Of a stretch of 59,590 bases of DNA, positions 16,285-25,741 are shown one piece after another. Both the position numbers and the translations under genes were made by a program. The first letter of the stretch is position 1. Every line of letters starts with the position of its first letter. Where the stretch lies: assembly GCA_023411215.1 (NCBI GenBank), contig JAEYOY010000031.1, positions 1-59,590 on the forward strand, in the 5' to 3' direction. The DNA comes from Bacillota bacterium. GTDB taxonomy: Bacteria; Bacillota; Clostridia; Lachnospirales; Lachnospiraceae. Under the pieces are notes generated by a model. It made no database searches. It was given only the letters and a program-made list of their open reading frames with translations, and had not been told where the DNA came from.

Positions 16285-17334
16285 TTAGAAAATTTTCATG
16301 AATATATATGACATAATAAATCCTAACAGACCGCATCCGGGGAATGTTAATATCCAAGCGAAAACCATTTCCTTTACAACGCCCCAGTTAACACTGGACA
16401 TTCTCTTAGCAGCTCCGACACCCATGATAGCGGTAGTTTTTGTATGAGTTGTACTTACAGGAATACCAAATGCAGAAGCTATGAGGAGACAGATTGCTCC
16501 GGCGGCATCTGCCGCGAAACCTTGAGGCTTGCCAAGTTTAACCATACCCATACCAACGGTTTTTATGATTTTATATCCGCCGATAGAGGTTCCAAGAGCC
16601 ATGACAACGGAGCAGAGGATCATAAGCCAATAAGGAATATTGAATTCAGTAATATTACCTTGTCCTTTCGCCAGGAATACACCGAGCATGAATACACCCA
16701 TGAATTTCTGTCCATCCTGTGCTCCATGCATGAAGGCCATAGCGGCTCCACCTACAACTTGAGATTTTTCAAAAAATTTGTTCGTCTTACGCTTGTCTAA
16801 ATCTTTACATATAAAATTAATTATTTTTATCACAATATAACCAAATCCAAAGCCTAGAATAGAGGATAAAAATAAACCATAAATAACCTTAATCCATTCT
16901 TGACCATTAATACCTTGTCCACCTTGAAGTGCGATTGCAGCACCGGATATACCAGCGATTAGTGCATGAGATTCACTGGTCGGAATACCAAAAGCCCAAG
17001 CAGCAGTTGCCCAAACTACAATTGCGAATAAAGCAGCACATAGTGCAATTAATGCTAACTTGGGATCGTCACCGAAGTCCACCATCTTATAGATGGTTTG
17101 AGCTACGGCCTTACTGAACATAGTCATTACAAGTACACCAAGAAAATTAAAAACGGCTGCCATGATAATGGCATTTCTGGGACTAATGGATCGGGTTGAT
17201 ACACATGTAGCTATGGCATTCGGTGCATCAGTCCATCCGTTAACAAGAATAACACCAAGTACAAGAACAACTGTGATTAGCAAGGCAGGGTTTGATGTCA
17301 GCTGCTTTAAAAACTCAGTGAAAACTATTGTCAT
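16285..17334 (-). CDS. pit: Low-affinity inorganic phosphate transporter (Pit family)
   Basis: About 349 residues from ATG 17334, which has AGGAGG eight bases upstream; an open frame 11 codons longer lacks one. It has ten or so membrane helices and the two inverted family signatures: GWTDAPNAIATCVSTRSISP near the N-terminus and GIPVSTTHTKTTAIMGVG near the C-terminus. It moves metal-phosphate with protons or sodium across the membrane. It is the first gene of the pit-DUF47-ytvI group. Confidence 0.93.
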   Translation of the reverse strand: MTIVFTEFLKQLTSNPALLITVVLVLGVILVNGWTDAPNAIATCVSTRSISPRNAIIMAAVFNFLGVLVMTMFSKAVAQTIYKMVDFGDDPKLALIALCAALFAIVVWATAAWAFGIPTSESHALIAGISGAAIALQGGQGINGQEWIKVIYGLFLSSILGFGFGYIVIKIINFICKDLDKRKTNKFFEKSQVVGGAAMAFMHGAQDGQKFMGVFMLGVFLAKGQGNITEFNIPYWLMILCSVVMALGTSIGGYKIIKTVGMGMVKLGKPQGFAADAAGAICLLIASAFGIPVSTTHTKTTAIMGVGAAKRMSSVNWGVVKEMVFAWILTFPGCGLLGFIMSYIFMKIF

Positions 17335-17945
17335 AATTGCGCCTCCTATAACTCCTCTTAATTTCAAACATAATAAAACATTATAACATTCATAAAAATC
17401 TTAACACGAATAAATGACATAAGCAATCATAATTTACATGAAAAAATCATGAAATTTACTTGGATTTTAGCTCTAATTCACACGGATTATATAATTTTTA
17501 CGCCGATTTTACAGAGAATTTACATATTTTCTTCGCTGAATGTAATATATTTACATGTTGAAATATACCCCTTTTTACCGATTCATAACCAGGTATTCTT
17601 TTAAGTAATGGTAGCCATAAATTGAGAGAATATTTATGAGTATTTATGAAAAATAATCCATTATTATTTGAAAATTGACATTGATTTTTATAATGAAATA
17701 CTTTAATATATACTGTACTACTTTAAAGCACTGCATATATAGAGATTATGAGGCTGGATTGAAATATAAAAATTTTTCAATCAGCAAATAATAGAAAGCA
17801 CGCTTCCTTCACTTTCTATTATCATGGAACTCATGTGGTAGCCCAATTTTGTGATTCATTGGCATCATGACTGATTAGTGTAACGAATGAATATTAAGCT
17901 TAGTATGTGATTAGTATAATAATAGGAAGAAAAGGTGGTTAAGAG
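17335..17945. other. 611-base intergenic region between pit and ilvD
   Basis: Very AT-rich and divergent. TTGACA at 17675-17680 overlaps a 15-mer (17662-17676, TATTATTTGAAAATT) that matches the CodY consensus AATTTTCWGAAAATT at 12 of 15 positions; CodY control of ilv genes is known in clostridia, so this is a weak candidate site. A hairpin ATAATAGAAAG / CTTTCTATTAT lies at 17788-17822 without a T-run. TATAAT at ~17914 could be a second -10. No T-box or ORF was found. Confidence 0.45.
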
Positions 17946-19619
17946 ATGAGAAGTGACGCAGTTAAGACAGGAATGGCACAAGCACCACATCGGTCATTAT
18001 TTAATGCATTGGGATTTACGAAAGAAGAGCTGAGTAAACCATTGATTGGTATTGTGAGCTCCTACAATGAGATTGTTCCAGGCCATATGAACCTGGATAA
18101 GATTGTGAATGCCGTCAAGCTAGGTGTCGCAATGGCAGGAGGAACTCCGATTGTATTTCCAGCGATAGCTGTATGTGACGGAATTGCTATGGGACACCAG
18201 GGCATGAAGTACTCCTTGGTAACAAGAGATCTTATCGCTGATTCTACAGAAGCGATGGCAATGGCTCATCAATTCGACGCATTGGTCATGGTACCGAATT
18301 GTGATAAGAACGTACCAGGATTACTTATGGCTGCCGCAAGGATTAATATTCCGACCATCTTTGTCAGTGGTGGTCCTATGTTGGCGGGTCGTGTCAATGG
18401 AAGTAAGACCAGTTTGTCCTCCCTGTTTGAAGCGGTAGGAGCCTATAGCGCTGGGACTATGACAGAAGAAGAGGTAGAGGAGTATGAGAATAAGGCATGT
18501 GCAACCTGTGGTTCCTGCTCTGGTATGTATACTGCCAACTCCATGAATTGTCTTACCGAGGTTATCGGAATGGGATTAAAAGGAAATGGAACCATTCCCG
18601 CAGTCTATTCAGAGCGTATTCGTCTGGCTAAGCATGCCGGTATGAAAATTATGGAACTATTAGAAAAGGATATCAGACCACGAGATATCATGAGTAAAGA
18701 GGCCTTTATGAACGCTCTGACTGTGGATATGGCATTAGGCTGTTCCACAAATACTATGCTTCATCTTCCAGCTATTGCTCATGAGGTAGGATTTGATCTA
18801 AATATTGATATCGCAAATGAAGTAAGTGCAAAAACTCCAAATTTATGCCATCTGGCTCCTGCCGGTCATACCTATATGGAGGATCTGAACGAAGCAGGCG
18901 GAGTATACGCTGTCATGAATGAACTAAGTAAGCGAAATCTTCTGAACCTGGATCTTATCACCGCTACGGGGAAGACCGTAGGTGAGAATATCAAGAATTG
19001 TAAGAACATGGATCCTGAGGTAATCCGACCGATTGATAATCCCTATAGTGAGACTGGTGGTATCGCAATACTTAAAGGGAACCTTGCTCCCGATTCCGGT
19101 GTGGTGAAGCGTTCTGCCGTTGCACCCGAGATGTTAAAGCATTCCGGTCCGGCCAGGGTATTTGATTGTGAAGAGGATGCAATCGAAGCGATTAAGAATG
19201 GTAAGATTATCAAAGGGGATGTTGTAGTTATTCGGTATGAAGGACCCAAGGGAGGACCCGGTATGAGAGAAATGCTCAATCCGACCAGTGCGATTATGGG
19301 TATGGGACTTGGTTCCTCCGTAGCCCTTATCACTGACGGACGCTTCTCAGGAGCATCCAGAGGTGCTTGCATCGGTCATGTGTCTCCGGAAGCAGCCGTA
19401 GGCGGAAACATCGCACTTATTGAAGAAGGGGATATCATTGATATTGATATTAACGCAAACTCGCTTAATTTTAGAGTTTCTGACGATGAACTTGCATTCA
19501 GAAGATCAAAATGGCAGCCAAGAGAGCCAAAGATCACAACAGGCTATCTGTCTCGTTATGTGGCAATGGTAACCAGTGGTAACCGAGGTGCAATCCTAGA
19601 GGTACCCAAAGCAAAATAA
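17946..19619 (+). CDS. ilvD: Dihydroxy-acid dehydratase IlvD
   Basis: 557 residues. It dehydrates 2,3-dihydroxy-3-methylvalerate and its valine counterpart in branched-chain amino acid synthesis. Iron-sulfur cluster ligands appear as MVPNCDKN and ATCGSCSGMYTANSM; CDGIAMGHQGM and DGRFSGASRGACIGHVSPEA are family signatures. AAAGGTGG precedes the ATG. It lies 112 bases upstream of ilvB and is probably cotranscribed with it. Confidence 0.97.
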   Translation: MRSDAVKTGMAQAPHRSLFNALGFTKEELSKPLIGIVSSYNEIVPGHMNLDKIVNAVKLGVAMAGGTPIVFPAIAVCDGIAMGHQGMKYSLVTRDLIADSTEAMAMAHQFDALVMVPNCDKNVPGLLMAAARINIPTIFVSGGPMLAGRVNGSKTSLSSLFEAVGAYSAGTMTEEEVEEYENKACATCGSCSGMYTANSMNCLTEVIGMGLKGNGTIPAVYSERIRLAKHAGMKIMELLEKDIRPRDIMSKEAFMNALTVDMALGCSTNTMLHLPAIAHEVGFDLNIDIANEVSAKTPNLCHLAPAGHTYMEDLNEAGGVYAVMNELSKRNLLNLDLITATGKTVGENIKNCKNMDPEVIRPIDNPYSETGGIAILKGNLAPDSGVVKRSAVAPEMLKHSGPARVFDCEEDAIEAIKNGKIIKGDVVVIRYEGPKGGPGMREMLNPTSAIMGMGLGSSVALITDGRFSGASRGACIGHVSPEAAVGGNIALIEEGDIIDIDINANSLNFRVSDDELAFRRSKWQPREPKITTGYLSRYVAMVTSGNRGAILEVPKAK

Positions 19620-19731
19620 TGCTTTACCCCGTGCCTTAAGAGGTATCTTGATAGGGTGACGATTTATAGAAGAGGCTAAAACGGTAACTACGAAAGTATG
19701 ACTGCCATGAAGTGGCGGAATGGAGGAGTAT

Positions 19732-21414
19732 ATGGAATTAACAGGTGCGCAGATCGTTATCGAATGCTTGAAGGAGCAAAGAGTGGATACTGTTTTCGGT
19801 TATCCGGGCGGTACGATATTAAACATTTATGATGAATTATATAAGCATAGTAATGAAATCTTACATATTCTGACCTCTCATGAACAGGGAGCGTCTCATG
19901 CGGCGGACGGATATGCAAGAGCAACCGGTAAGGTTGGAGTATGCTTCGCGACCTCCGGTCCCGGATCTACGAATCTGGTTACTGGTATTGCGACTGCGTA
20001 TATGGATAGTGTTCCGATGGTAGCAATTACTGCTAATGTTGCAGTTAATCTATTAGGCAGAGACTCCTTCCAGGAGATTGATATTGCCGGCGTAACCATG
20101 CCGATTACGAAACACAATTACATTGTAAAGGATGTAACCAAATTAGCAGATACCATACGTAAAGCTTTCAAGATTGCGAAGTCAGGAAGACCCGGTCCTG
20201 TATTAGTAGATATTACAAAGGATGTCACTGCAGCGAAAGCAAAATATTCAAAGGTAGAGCCTGAAGCGATTCACCGTAAGACGGATGAGATTACCGAGCA
20301 TGATCTGTCTAATGCGATAGAAATGATTATGCATTCCCAAAAACCCTTCATCTTTGTTGGCGGAGGTGCAGTAATCTCCGAAGCACATGATGAGCTAAAG
20401 GAATTTGTTGATAAGGTGGATGCACCTGTTACAGATACCCTGATGGGAAAAGGTGCTTTTGATGGTACTGATAGCAGATATACCGGAATGATCGGTATGC
20501 ATGGAACAAAAGCCGCTAATCTCGGTGTTACCGAATGCGATCTGTTGATTACGATCGGAGCTAGATTCTCAGACCGAGTAACCGGTAATGCCAACAAATT
20601 CGCCAAGAATGCGAAGATTCTGCATATTGATATTGATCCTGCAGAGATTAATAAAAATGTAGCTACCTATTATAGTATCATCGGCGATATCAAAGAAGTT
20701 TTGACTATATTGAATGGTCGGCTTGAGCAGCAGAAGCATAAGGAATGGCTGGAGTATGTTAATTCCTTGCAGGAACAGTTCCCGCTTACGTATAATACGG
20801 AGATGTTAACCGGTCCTTACATTCTTGAGAAGCTGTATGAGCTTACGGGCGGAGATGCAATTATTACAACCGAAGTTGGTCAGCATCAGATGTGGTCTGC
20901 ACAGTTTTTTAAATATAAGCTTCCCAGAACCTTCATTACCTCCGGAGGACTCGGAACGATGGGGTACGGACTGGGGGCCTGCATCGGTGCTAAAGTTGGT
21001 ATGCCGGATAAGACAGTTATAAATATTGCAGGTGACGGCTGCTTTAGAATGAACATGAATGAAATAGCAACTGCAACCCGCTATAATATTCCGATTATCG
21101 AAATCATCTTCAATAATCATGTACTCGGAATGGTTCGTCAATGGCAGACACTGTTCTATGATAAGAGATACTCGAATACCAATCTACAGGATAAGGTGGA
21201 TTTTGTGAAGCTGGCAGAAGCGATGGGAGCAAAAGCATACCGCATCACAAATAAGGATGAAGTTGAAAGCGTCCTAAAGGAAGTACTCTCTTTGAACGAG
21301 CCAGTCTTAGTGGAATGCATTATTGACAGTGACGATAAGGTATGGCCGATGGTTGCGCCAGGAGCTGCAATTGAGGATGTATTTACCGAGGAAGACTTAA
21401 AGAATAAACAGTAA
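19732..21414 (+). CDS. ilvB: Acetolactate synthase large (catalytic) subunit
   Basis: 560 residues from ATG 19732, with TGGAGGAG just upstream; an in-frame ATG at 19720 lies inside that site. The TPP enzyme domains are in order: N-terminal PYR domain with HEQGASHAADGYARATG (catalytic Glu), central FAD-type domain, and C-terminal PP domain with GDGCFRMN...NN. It condenses two pyruvates to acetolactate. No small regulatory subunit (ilvN/H) follows here, so it is either elsewhere or dispensable. Confidence 0.95.
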   Translation: MELTGAQIVIECLKEQRVDTVFGYPGGTILNIYDELYKHSNEILHILTSHEQGASHAADGYARATGKVGVCFATSGPGSTNLVTGIATAYMDSVPMVAITANVAVNLLGRDSFQEIDIAGVTMPITKHNYIVKDVTKLADTIRKAFKIAKSGRPGPVLVDITKDVTAAKAKYSKVEPEAIHRKTDEITEHDLSNAIEMIMHSQKPFIFVGGGAVISEAHDELKEFVDKVDAPVTDTLMGKGAFDGTDSRYTGMIGMHGTKAANLGVTECDLLITIGARFSDRVTGNANKFAKNAKILHIDIDPAEINKNVATYYSIIGDIKEVLTILNGRLEQQKHKEWLEYVNSLQEQFPLTYNTEMLTGPYILEKLYELTGGDAIITTEVGQHQMWSAQFFKYKLPRTFITSGGLGTMGYGLGACIGAKVGMPDKTVINIAGDGCFRMNMNEIATATRYNIPIIEIIFNNHVLGMVRQWQTLFYDKRYSNTNLQDKVDFVKLAEAMGAKAYRITNKDEVESVLKEVLSLNEPVLVECIIDSDDKVWPMVAPGAAIEDVFTEEDLKNKQ

Positions 21415-21443
21415 TCTCGCTTAGGCAGTGCGCCCTACAAATT

Positions 21444-21496
21444 TATTACACGATATGTAAAGATAAGCCAGACTTTTCCTTCCTATCGTGTAATAA
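21444..21496 (+). terminator. Hairpin after ilvB, possible terminator
   Basis: ATTACACGATA (21445-21455) pairs with TATCGTGTAAT (21484-21494) around a 28-base loop. The tail AACTTTATGG is weak, so termination is uncertain. Confidence 0.45.
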
Positions 21497-21655
21497 CTTT
21501 ATGGCTAAACTGTTATAAGATTGTCTTATGCTTACTATAATAACAAAGTAATTGACAAAAAAATAACAAGGTTTTATAATGAGTGTAACACTTTACTAGA
21601 TTAAAGTTATAAACTGCAAAATATATAAAAGCGAGCTTTAAGGAGGATGAAATAA

Positions 21656-22741
21656 GTGGGAAGAATTTATAATTTTTCGGCAGGACCGGCAATGTTACCG
21701 GTAGAAGTATTAAAAGAAGCAGCAGATGAGATGCTTGACTACAAAGGTACTGGAATGTCTGTTATGGAGATGAGCCATAGATCGAAGGCTTATGAAGCAA
21801 TCATACAAGAGGCTGAAAAGGATTTAAGGGAACTGATGAATATTCCTGATAATTATAAAGTACTTTTCCTTCAGGGCGGAGCGTCATTACAATTTGCTAT
21901 GATACCTATGAATTTGATGAAGAATAAGGTTGCAGATTATATTATCACTGGTCAGTGGGCTAAGAAAGCATATCAGGAAGCAAAGACATATGGTCAGGCA
22001 AATGCGATTGCCTCCTCTGCTGACAAGACCTTTTCCTATATCCCGGATTGTTCCGATCTTCCGATTTCTGAGAACGCAGACTATGTATATATTTGTGAAA
22101 ACAATACGATTTACGGAACAAAGTACAAGACATTACCTAATACAAAGGGGAAGGTTCTGGTTGCCGATGTATCCTCCTGTTTCTTGTCTGAACCGGTAGA
22201 CGTAACAAAGTATGGTGTTATCTATGGCGGTGTTCAGAAGAACATCGGACCAGCAGGCGTCGTTATTGTAATTATCCGCGAGGATCTGATTACCGAGGAT
22301 ACCCTTCCGGGAACTCCTACCATGATGAAGTATAAGATTCATGCTGATGAGAAATCCTTATATAATACTCCTCCGGCATACGGAATCTATATTTGCGGCA
22401 AGGTATTTAAATGGATTAAGAATATGGGCGGCTTAGAGGCCATGAAGGTACATAACGAGAAGAAGGCTGCCATCCTTTATGATTTCCTTGACCAGAGCAA
22501 GATGTTCCATGGTACTGTTGTGAAGGAAGACCGTTCCTTGATGAATGTACCCTTTGTGACCGGTGATGAAGAGTTGGATGCAAAGTTTGTTAAGGAGGCT
22601 AAGGCAGCTGGCTTTGAGAACCTGAAGGGACACAGAACCGTAGGTGGCATGAGAGCTAGTATCTATAATGCGATGCCGATTGAGGGGGTGGAAAAGCTGG
22701 TTGAATTCATGAAAAAGTTCGAAAGTGATAACGCAAAATAA
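21656..22741 (+). CDS. serC: Phosphoserine aminotransferase SerC
   Basis: 361 residues starting at GTG, 10 bases after AAGGAGG. The N-terminus GRIYNFSAGPAMLP is diagnostic. The PLP lysine lies in YGGVQKNIGPAGV, and GHRTVGGMRASIYNA is the C-terminal phosphate-binding segment. It converts 3-phosphohydroxypyruvate and glutamate to phosphoserine. serA follows after a 125-base repeat element, and a DUF1015 gene after that. Confidence 0.97.
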   Translation: MGRIYNFSAGPAMLPVEVLKEAADEMLDYKGTGMSVMEMSHRSKAYEAIIQEAEKDLRELMNIPDNYKVLFLQGGASLQFAMIPMNLMKNKVADYIITGQWAKKAYQEAKTYGQANAIASSADKTFSYIPDCSDLPISENADYVYICENNTIYGTKYKTLPNTKGKVLVADVSSCFLSEPVDVTKYGVIYGGVQKNIGPAGVVIVIIREDLITEDTLPGTPTMMKYKIHADEKSLYNTPPAYGIYICGKVFKWIKNMGGLEAMKVHNEKKAAILYDFLDQSKMFHGTVVKEDRSLMNVPFVTGDEELDAKFVKEAKAAGFENLKGHRTVGGMRASIYNAMPIEGVEKLVEFMKKFESDNAK

Positions 22742-22753
22742 GCTAAAATGTAC

Positions 22754-22878
22754 CTATTCAGTATCCATAAGAGATCAGTAGGATTTTGAGTTAATCGGCG
22801 CTAAAATACGCAGCTTTTTGCATGTTTTGTGTGCTTAGGCATCGTAAGATGCCACGTTACTGTGAGGGTACTGAATAG
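22754..22878. repeat. 125-base MITE-like element between serC and serA
   Basis: Terminal inverted repeats CTATTCAGTA / TACTGAATAG (exact 10 bp, extending to about 15 with mismatches) enclose a GC-richer core with the perfect hairpin GGCATC-GTAA-GATGCC (22838-22853). No ORF. The sharp inverted ends suggest a small non-autonomous insertion, but a structured RNA between the two genes is possible. Confidence 0.6.
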
Positions 22879-22936
22879 TTAAGCCAAATAATATATAGGG
22901 GTGCCGACGAGGGCGGTACGGATGGGAGAACGGGAT

Positions 22937-24115
22937 ATGAAATATAATTGTCTAAATCCTATAGCTGAGATAGGTTTGAATATTTTCACGGATGAATATG
23001 ATAAGGTCGAGAGCTTAAATGATACCGATATTGTGTTAGTTCGGAGTGCTGCAATGCACGATATGGAATTTGATGATAATTTGAAGGCAATCGCGAGAGC
23101 AGGTGCCGGAGTGAATAACATTCCTTTGGAGAAATGTGCTGAGCAGGGTATCGTGGTATTCAATACGCCCGGTGCAAATGCTAACGGTGTTAAGGAACTT
23201 GTAATTGCTGGTCTTATGTTGGCTTCCCGTGATATTATCGGAGGTGTGAACTGGGTACAGTCGGTAAAGGATGATCCGTCGATTTCCAAGCTTGTAGAAA
23301 AGGGAAAAGCGAAATTTGCTGGAAAAGAGATCCTTGGCAAGAAACTGGGTGTTATCGGACTGGGAGCAATCGGTGTATTGGTTGCCAATGCGGCAAACCG
23401 TCTTGGAATGAAGGTATACGGTTATGACCCCTTCATCTCTGTAGACAGTGCCTGGAATTTGTCCAGAGATGTTGTTCATGTGAAATCCAGAGATGATATC
23501 TACAGAGAATGTGATTATATTACCGTTCATGCTCCTTTGATCGAAGACTCAGATCCCAATGTAAATACAAAGGAAATGATCAATAAGGAAACAATAAGTA
23601 AGATGAAGGACGGTGTAGTAATCCTGAACCTTGCAAGAGATCTTCTGGTAAACGATGCCGATATTGAGGGTGCTTTAAAATCCGGTAAGGTATCGAAATA
23701 TGTTACTGATTTCCCGAATGAGAGGACCGCAAAGATGGAGGGGGTAATCGCAATTCCTCATCTGGGTGCTTCTACCGAGGAGTCCGAGGACAATTGTGCG
23801 GTAATGGCTGTGAAGCAGCTGATGGATTATATGGAGAACGGAAACATTAAGAACTCCGTAAATTATCCGAACTGTGATGCGGGAATATGTATGACCGCTG
23901 GTCGTATCGCGATCTGTCATCGTAATATTCCAAACATGTTAACACAGTTCACTGGTGCCTTTTCTGCACTAAATGTCAACATTACTGACATGGTAAATAA
24001 GAGCCGCGGCGACTATGCTTATACTGTATTGGATGTTGAGTCCGCTGACAATACTGAGGTTGCAGCAAAGCTTACTAAGATTGAAGGCGTTTTAAAGGTT
24101 CGTGTAATCAAATAG
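22937..24115 (+). CDS. serA: D-3-phosphoglycerate dehydrogenase SerA (with ACT domain)
   Basis: About 392 residues from ATG 22937 (GGGAGAACGGGAT upstream); earlier in-frame starts at 22901 and 22922 lack a ribosome site. It has the substrate domain with RAGAGVNNIP, Rossmann GLGAIGVLVANAANRLGM, catalytic HLGASTEESE, and a C-terminal ACT domain (ALNVNITDMVNKSRGDYAY) that usually binds serine for feedback inhibition. It performs the first step of serine synthesis. Confidence 0.95.
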   Translation: MKYNCLNPIAEIGLNIFTDEYDKVESLNDTDIVLVRSAAMHDMEFDDNLKAIARAGAGVNNIPLEKCAEQGIVVFNTPGANANGVKELVIAGLMLASRDIIGGVNWVQSVKDDPSISKLVEKGKAKFAGKEILGKKLGVIGLGAIGVLVANAANRLGMKVYGYDPFISVDSAWNLSRDVVHVKSRDDIYRECDYITVHAPLIEDSDPNVNTKEMINKETISKMKDGVVILNLARDLLVNDADIEGALKSGKVSKYVTDFPNERTAKMEGVIAIPHLGASTEESEDNCAVMAVKQLMDYMENGNIKNSVNYPNCDAGICMTAGRIAICHRNIPNMLTQFTGAFSALNVNITDMVNKSRGDYAYTVLDVESADNTEVAAKLTKIEGVLKVRVIK

Positions 24116-24138
24116 TTAATGATTATTATTACTTCATA

Positions 24139-24184
24139 GGGGCATAAGTATACTGCGAAATTGTTGCAGATTACTTATGTCCCC
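24139..24184. repeat. Hairpin between serA and the DUF1015 gene
   Basis: GGGGCATAAGTA pairs with TACTTATGTCCCC (one bulge), with an inner CTGC/GCAG stem. No T-run follows, so it need not stop transcription; it shares an AAGTATACT string with other hairpins here. Confidence 0.6.
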
Positions 24185-24255
24185 ATTAATGTAGGTAAGA
24201 TGATTGGACTGAGTCAAACAGAGTACTAAGTGGTTTAGAGATTGGAGATATTATA

Positions 24256-25497
24256 ATGGCATTCGTGAAACCTTTTTTATGTATCAGACCAGATGAGCAA
24301 TTTGCTCATCGAGTAGCAGCGCTACCTTACGACGTATATAATCGCCAGGAAGCTAAGCAGGAGACCCAGCGGGAGCCGATGTCCTTCCTCAGGGTTGACC
24401 GCCCAGAAACAAATTTTACAGAAGAAGTAGATACCTACAATCCTATCGTGTATACGAAGGCTAAGGAACTTCTGACGAAGATGAGGGAGCAGGGTATTCT
24501 TAAGACAGAAGAGAGTCCATGCTATTATGTTTATGAGCTTATTATGCAGAGTAGATCCCAGACAGGTCTGGTTGCCTGCGCTTCGATTGATGATTATCTG
24601 AATAATGTGATTAAGAAGCATGAGAATACCAGAGAAGAGAAGGAACTGGATCGTATTCGCCATGTAGACATTTGTGATATGCATACAGGCCCTATTTTTC
24701 TGGCATATCGTGCTCATAAGACAATCAGCGAAGCGGTAGCAGAGACAAAGGAGGAGGAACCCATCTATGAGTTTGAATCGAACGACGGGATCAGCCATAA
24801 AGTATGGAAGCTTCATCAGCCGGAGAGAATTAAAGCTGTTACTGATGCATTTGAAGAGGTTGGCAGTATCTATATTGCGGATGGTCATCATCGCGCAGCC
24901 TCTGCGGTTAAAGTAGGCTTAAAGAGAAGGAATGAGAATCCGGGTTATACCGGTGAAGAGGAATTCAATTTTTTCCTATCTGTCTTATTTCCTCATGATC
25001 AGCTGATGATCATGCCATATAATCGTACAGTTAAGGATCTGCATGGATTATCCAAGGAGGATTTCCTGAGCAGGCTGAAGCAGAACTTTACAGTAGAGTA
25101 TCTGGGAGAGGTACCATTTGCTCCTGAGCGAAAGGCTAACTTTGGCATGTATCTGAAGGACGGCTGGTATTCCCTTGTTGCGAAGAATCAACTGAAGGCA
25201 ATCAAGGATCCCGTTGCAGCGCTGGATGTAAGCCTCCTTCAGGATTACCTGCTGGGGCCGGTTCTTGGTATTGAGGACCCGAGAATTGATAAGAGAATCG
25301 ATTTCATCGGTGGGATTCGAGGGTTGAAGGAATTGGAGCGTCGCGTAGCCGAGGATATGGCAGTGGCATTTTCTATGTATCCTACCTCCATTGAGGAATT
25401 ATTTGCAGTATCGGATGCAGGTAAACTGATGCCTCCCAAATCTACTTGGTTTGAGCCGAAATTACGAAGTGGGTTATTCTTGCATAGTTTATCTTAA
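24256..25497 (+). CDS. DUF1015-family protein, possible ParB-like kinase linked to serine synthesis
   Basis: 413 residues matching DUF1015. Conserved strings are ALPYDVYNRQEA near the N-terminus, KKHENTREEKELDRIRH in the middle and IYIADGHHRAASAV (~207-220). The DGHHR motif resembles the catalytic box of ParB/sulfiredoxin-fold proteins, a fold that includes the free-serine kinases SbnI and SerK. The gene follows serC and serA, so a role in serine or phosphoserine metabolism is plausible, but no activity is established for this family to my knowledge. A terminator follows the gene. Confidence 0.85.
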   Translation: MAFVKPFLCIRPDEQFAHRVAALPYDVYNRQEAKQETQREPMSFLRVDRPETNFTEEVDTYNPIVYTKAKELLTKMREQGILKTEESPCYYVYELIMQSRSQTGLVACASIDDYLNNVIKKHENTREEKELDRIRHVDICDMHTGPIFLAYRAHKTISEAVAETKEEEPIYEFESNDGISHKVWKLHQPERIKAVTDAFEEVGSIYIADGHHRAASAVKVGLKRRNENPGYTGEEEFNFFLSVLFPHDQLMIMPYNRTVKDLHGLSKEDFLSRLKQNFTVEYLGEVPFAPERKANFGMYLKDGWYSLVAKNQLKAIKDPVAALDVSLLQDYLLGPVLGIEDPRIDKRIDFIGGIRGLKELERRVAEDMAVAFSMYPTSIEELFAVSDAGKLMPPKSTWFEPKLRSGLFLHSLS

Positions 25498-25534
25498 TAA
25501 TATAACGATAAAAAATCGTAGTCAAATTATACAG

Positions 25535-25573
25535 AAACCGGTTTTGTAGTTGAGGCTGCTAAACCGGTTTTTG
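25535..25573 (+). terminator. Terminator of the ser/DUF1015 unit
   Basis: AAACCGGTTT at 25535-25544 pairs with the identical self-complementary AAACCGGTTT at 25561-25570, followed by TTG within a short T tract. Confidence 0.8.
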
Positions 25574-25741
25574 CTGATTAAGTGGAAGTAAATTTGTCCG
25601 GTATTATTACATCTTTGATTTATTAGTATTTTATTATTAAAGTACTATTTGATACTACCAAAATAATACATAATATGATAGTATTGGCTTATTGAGGGGT
25701 TTTTATTAAATCAAGAATAATAATACGGAGGAGAAGATACT

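Noticed and set aside
25498..25741. c-di-GMP riboswitch before the chemoreceptor gene
   Set aside because: No GEMM core (such as GCAAACC with a GNRA tetraloop) was found; only a terminator and AT-rich DNA.
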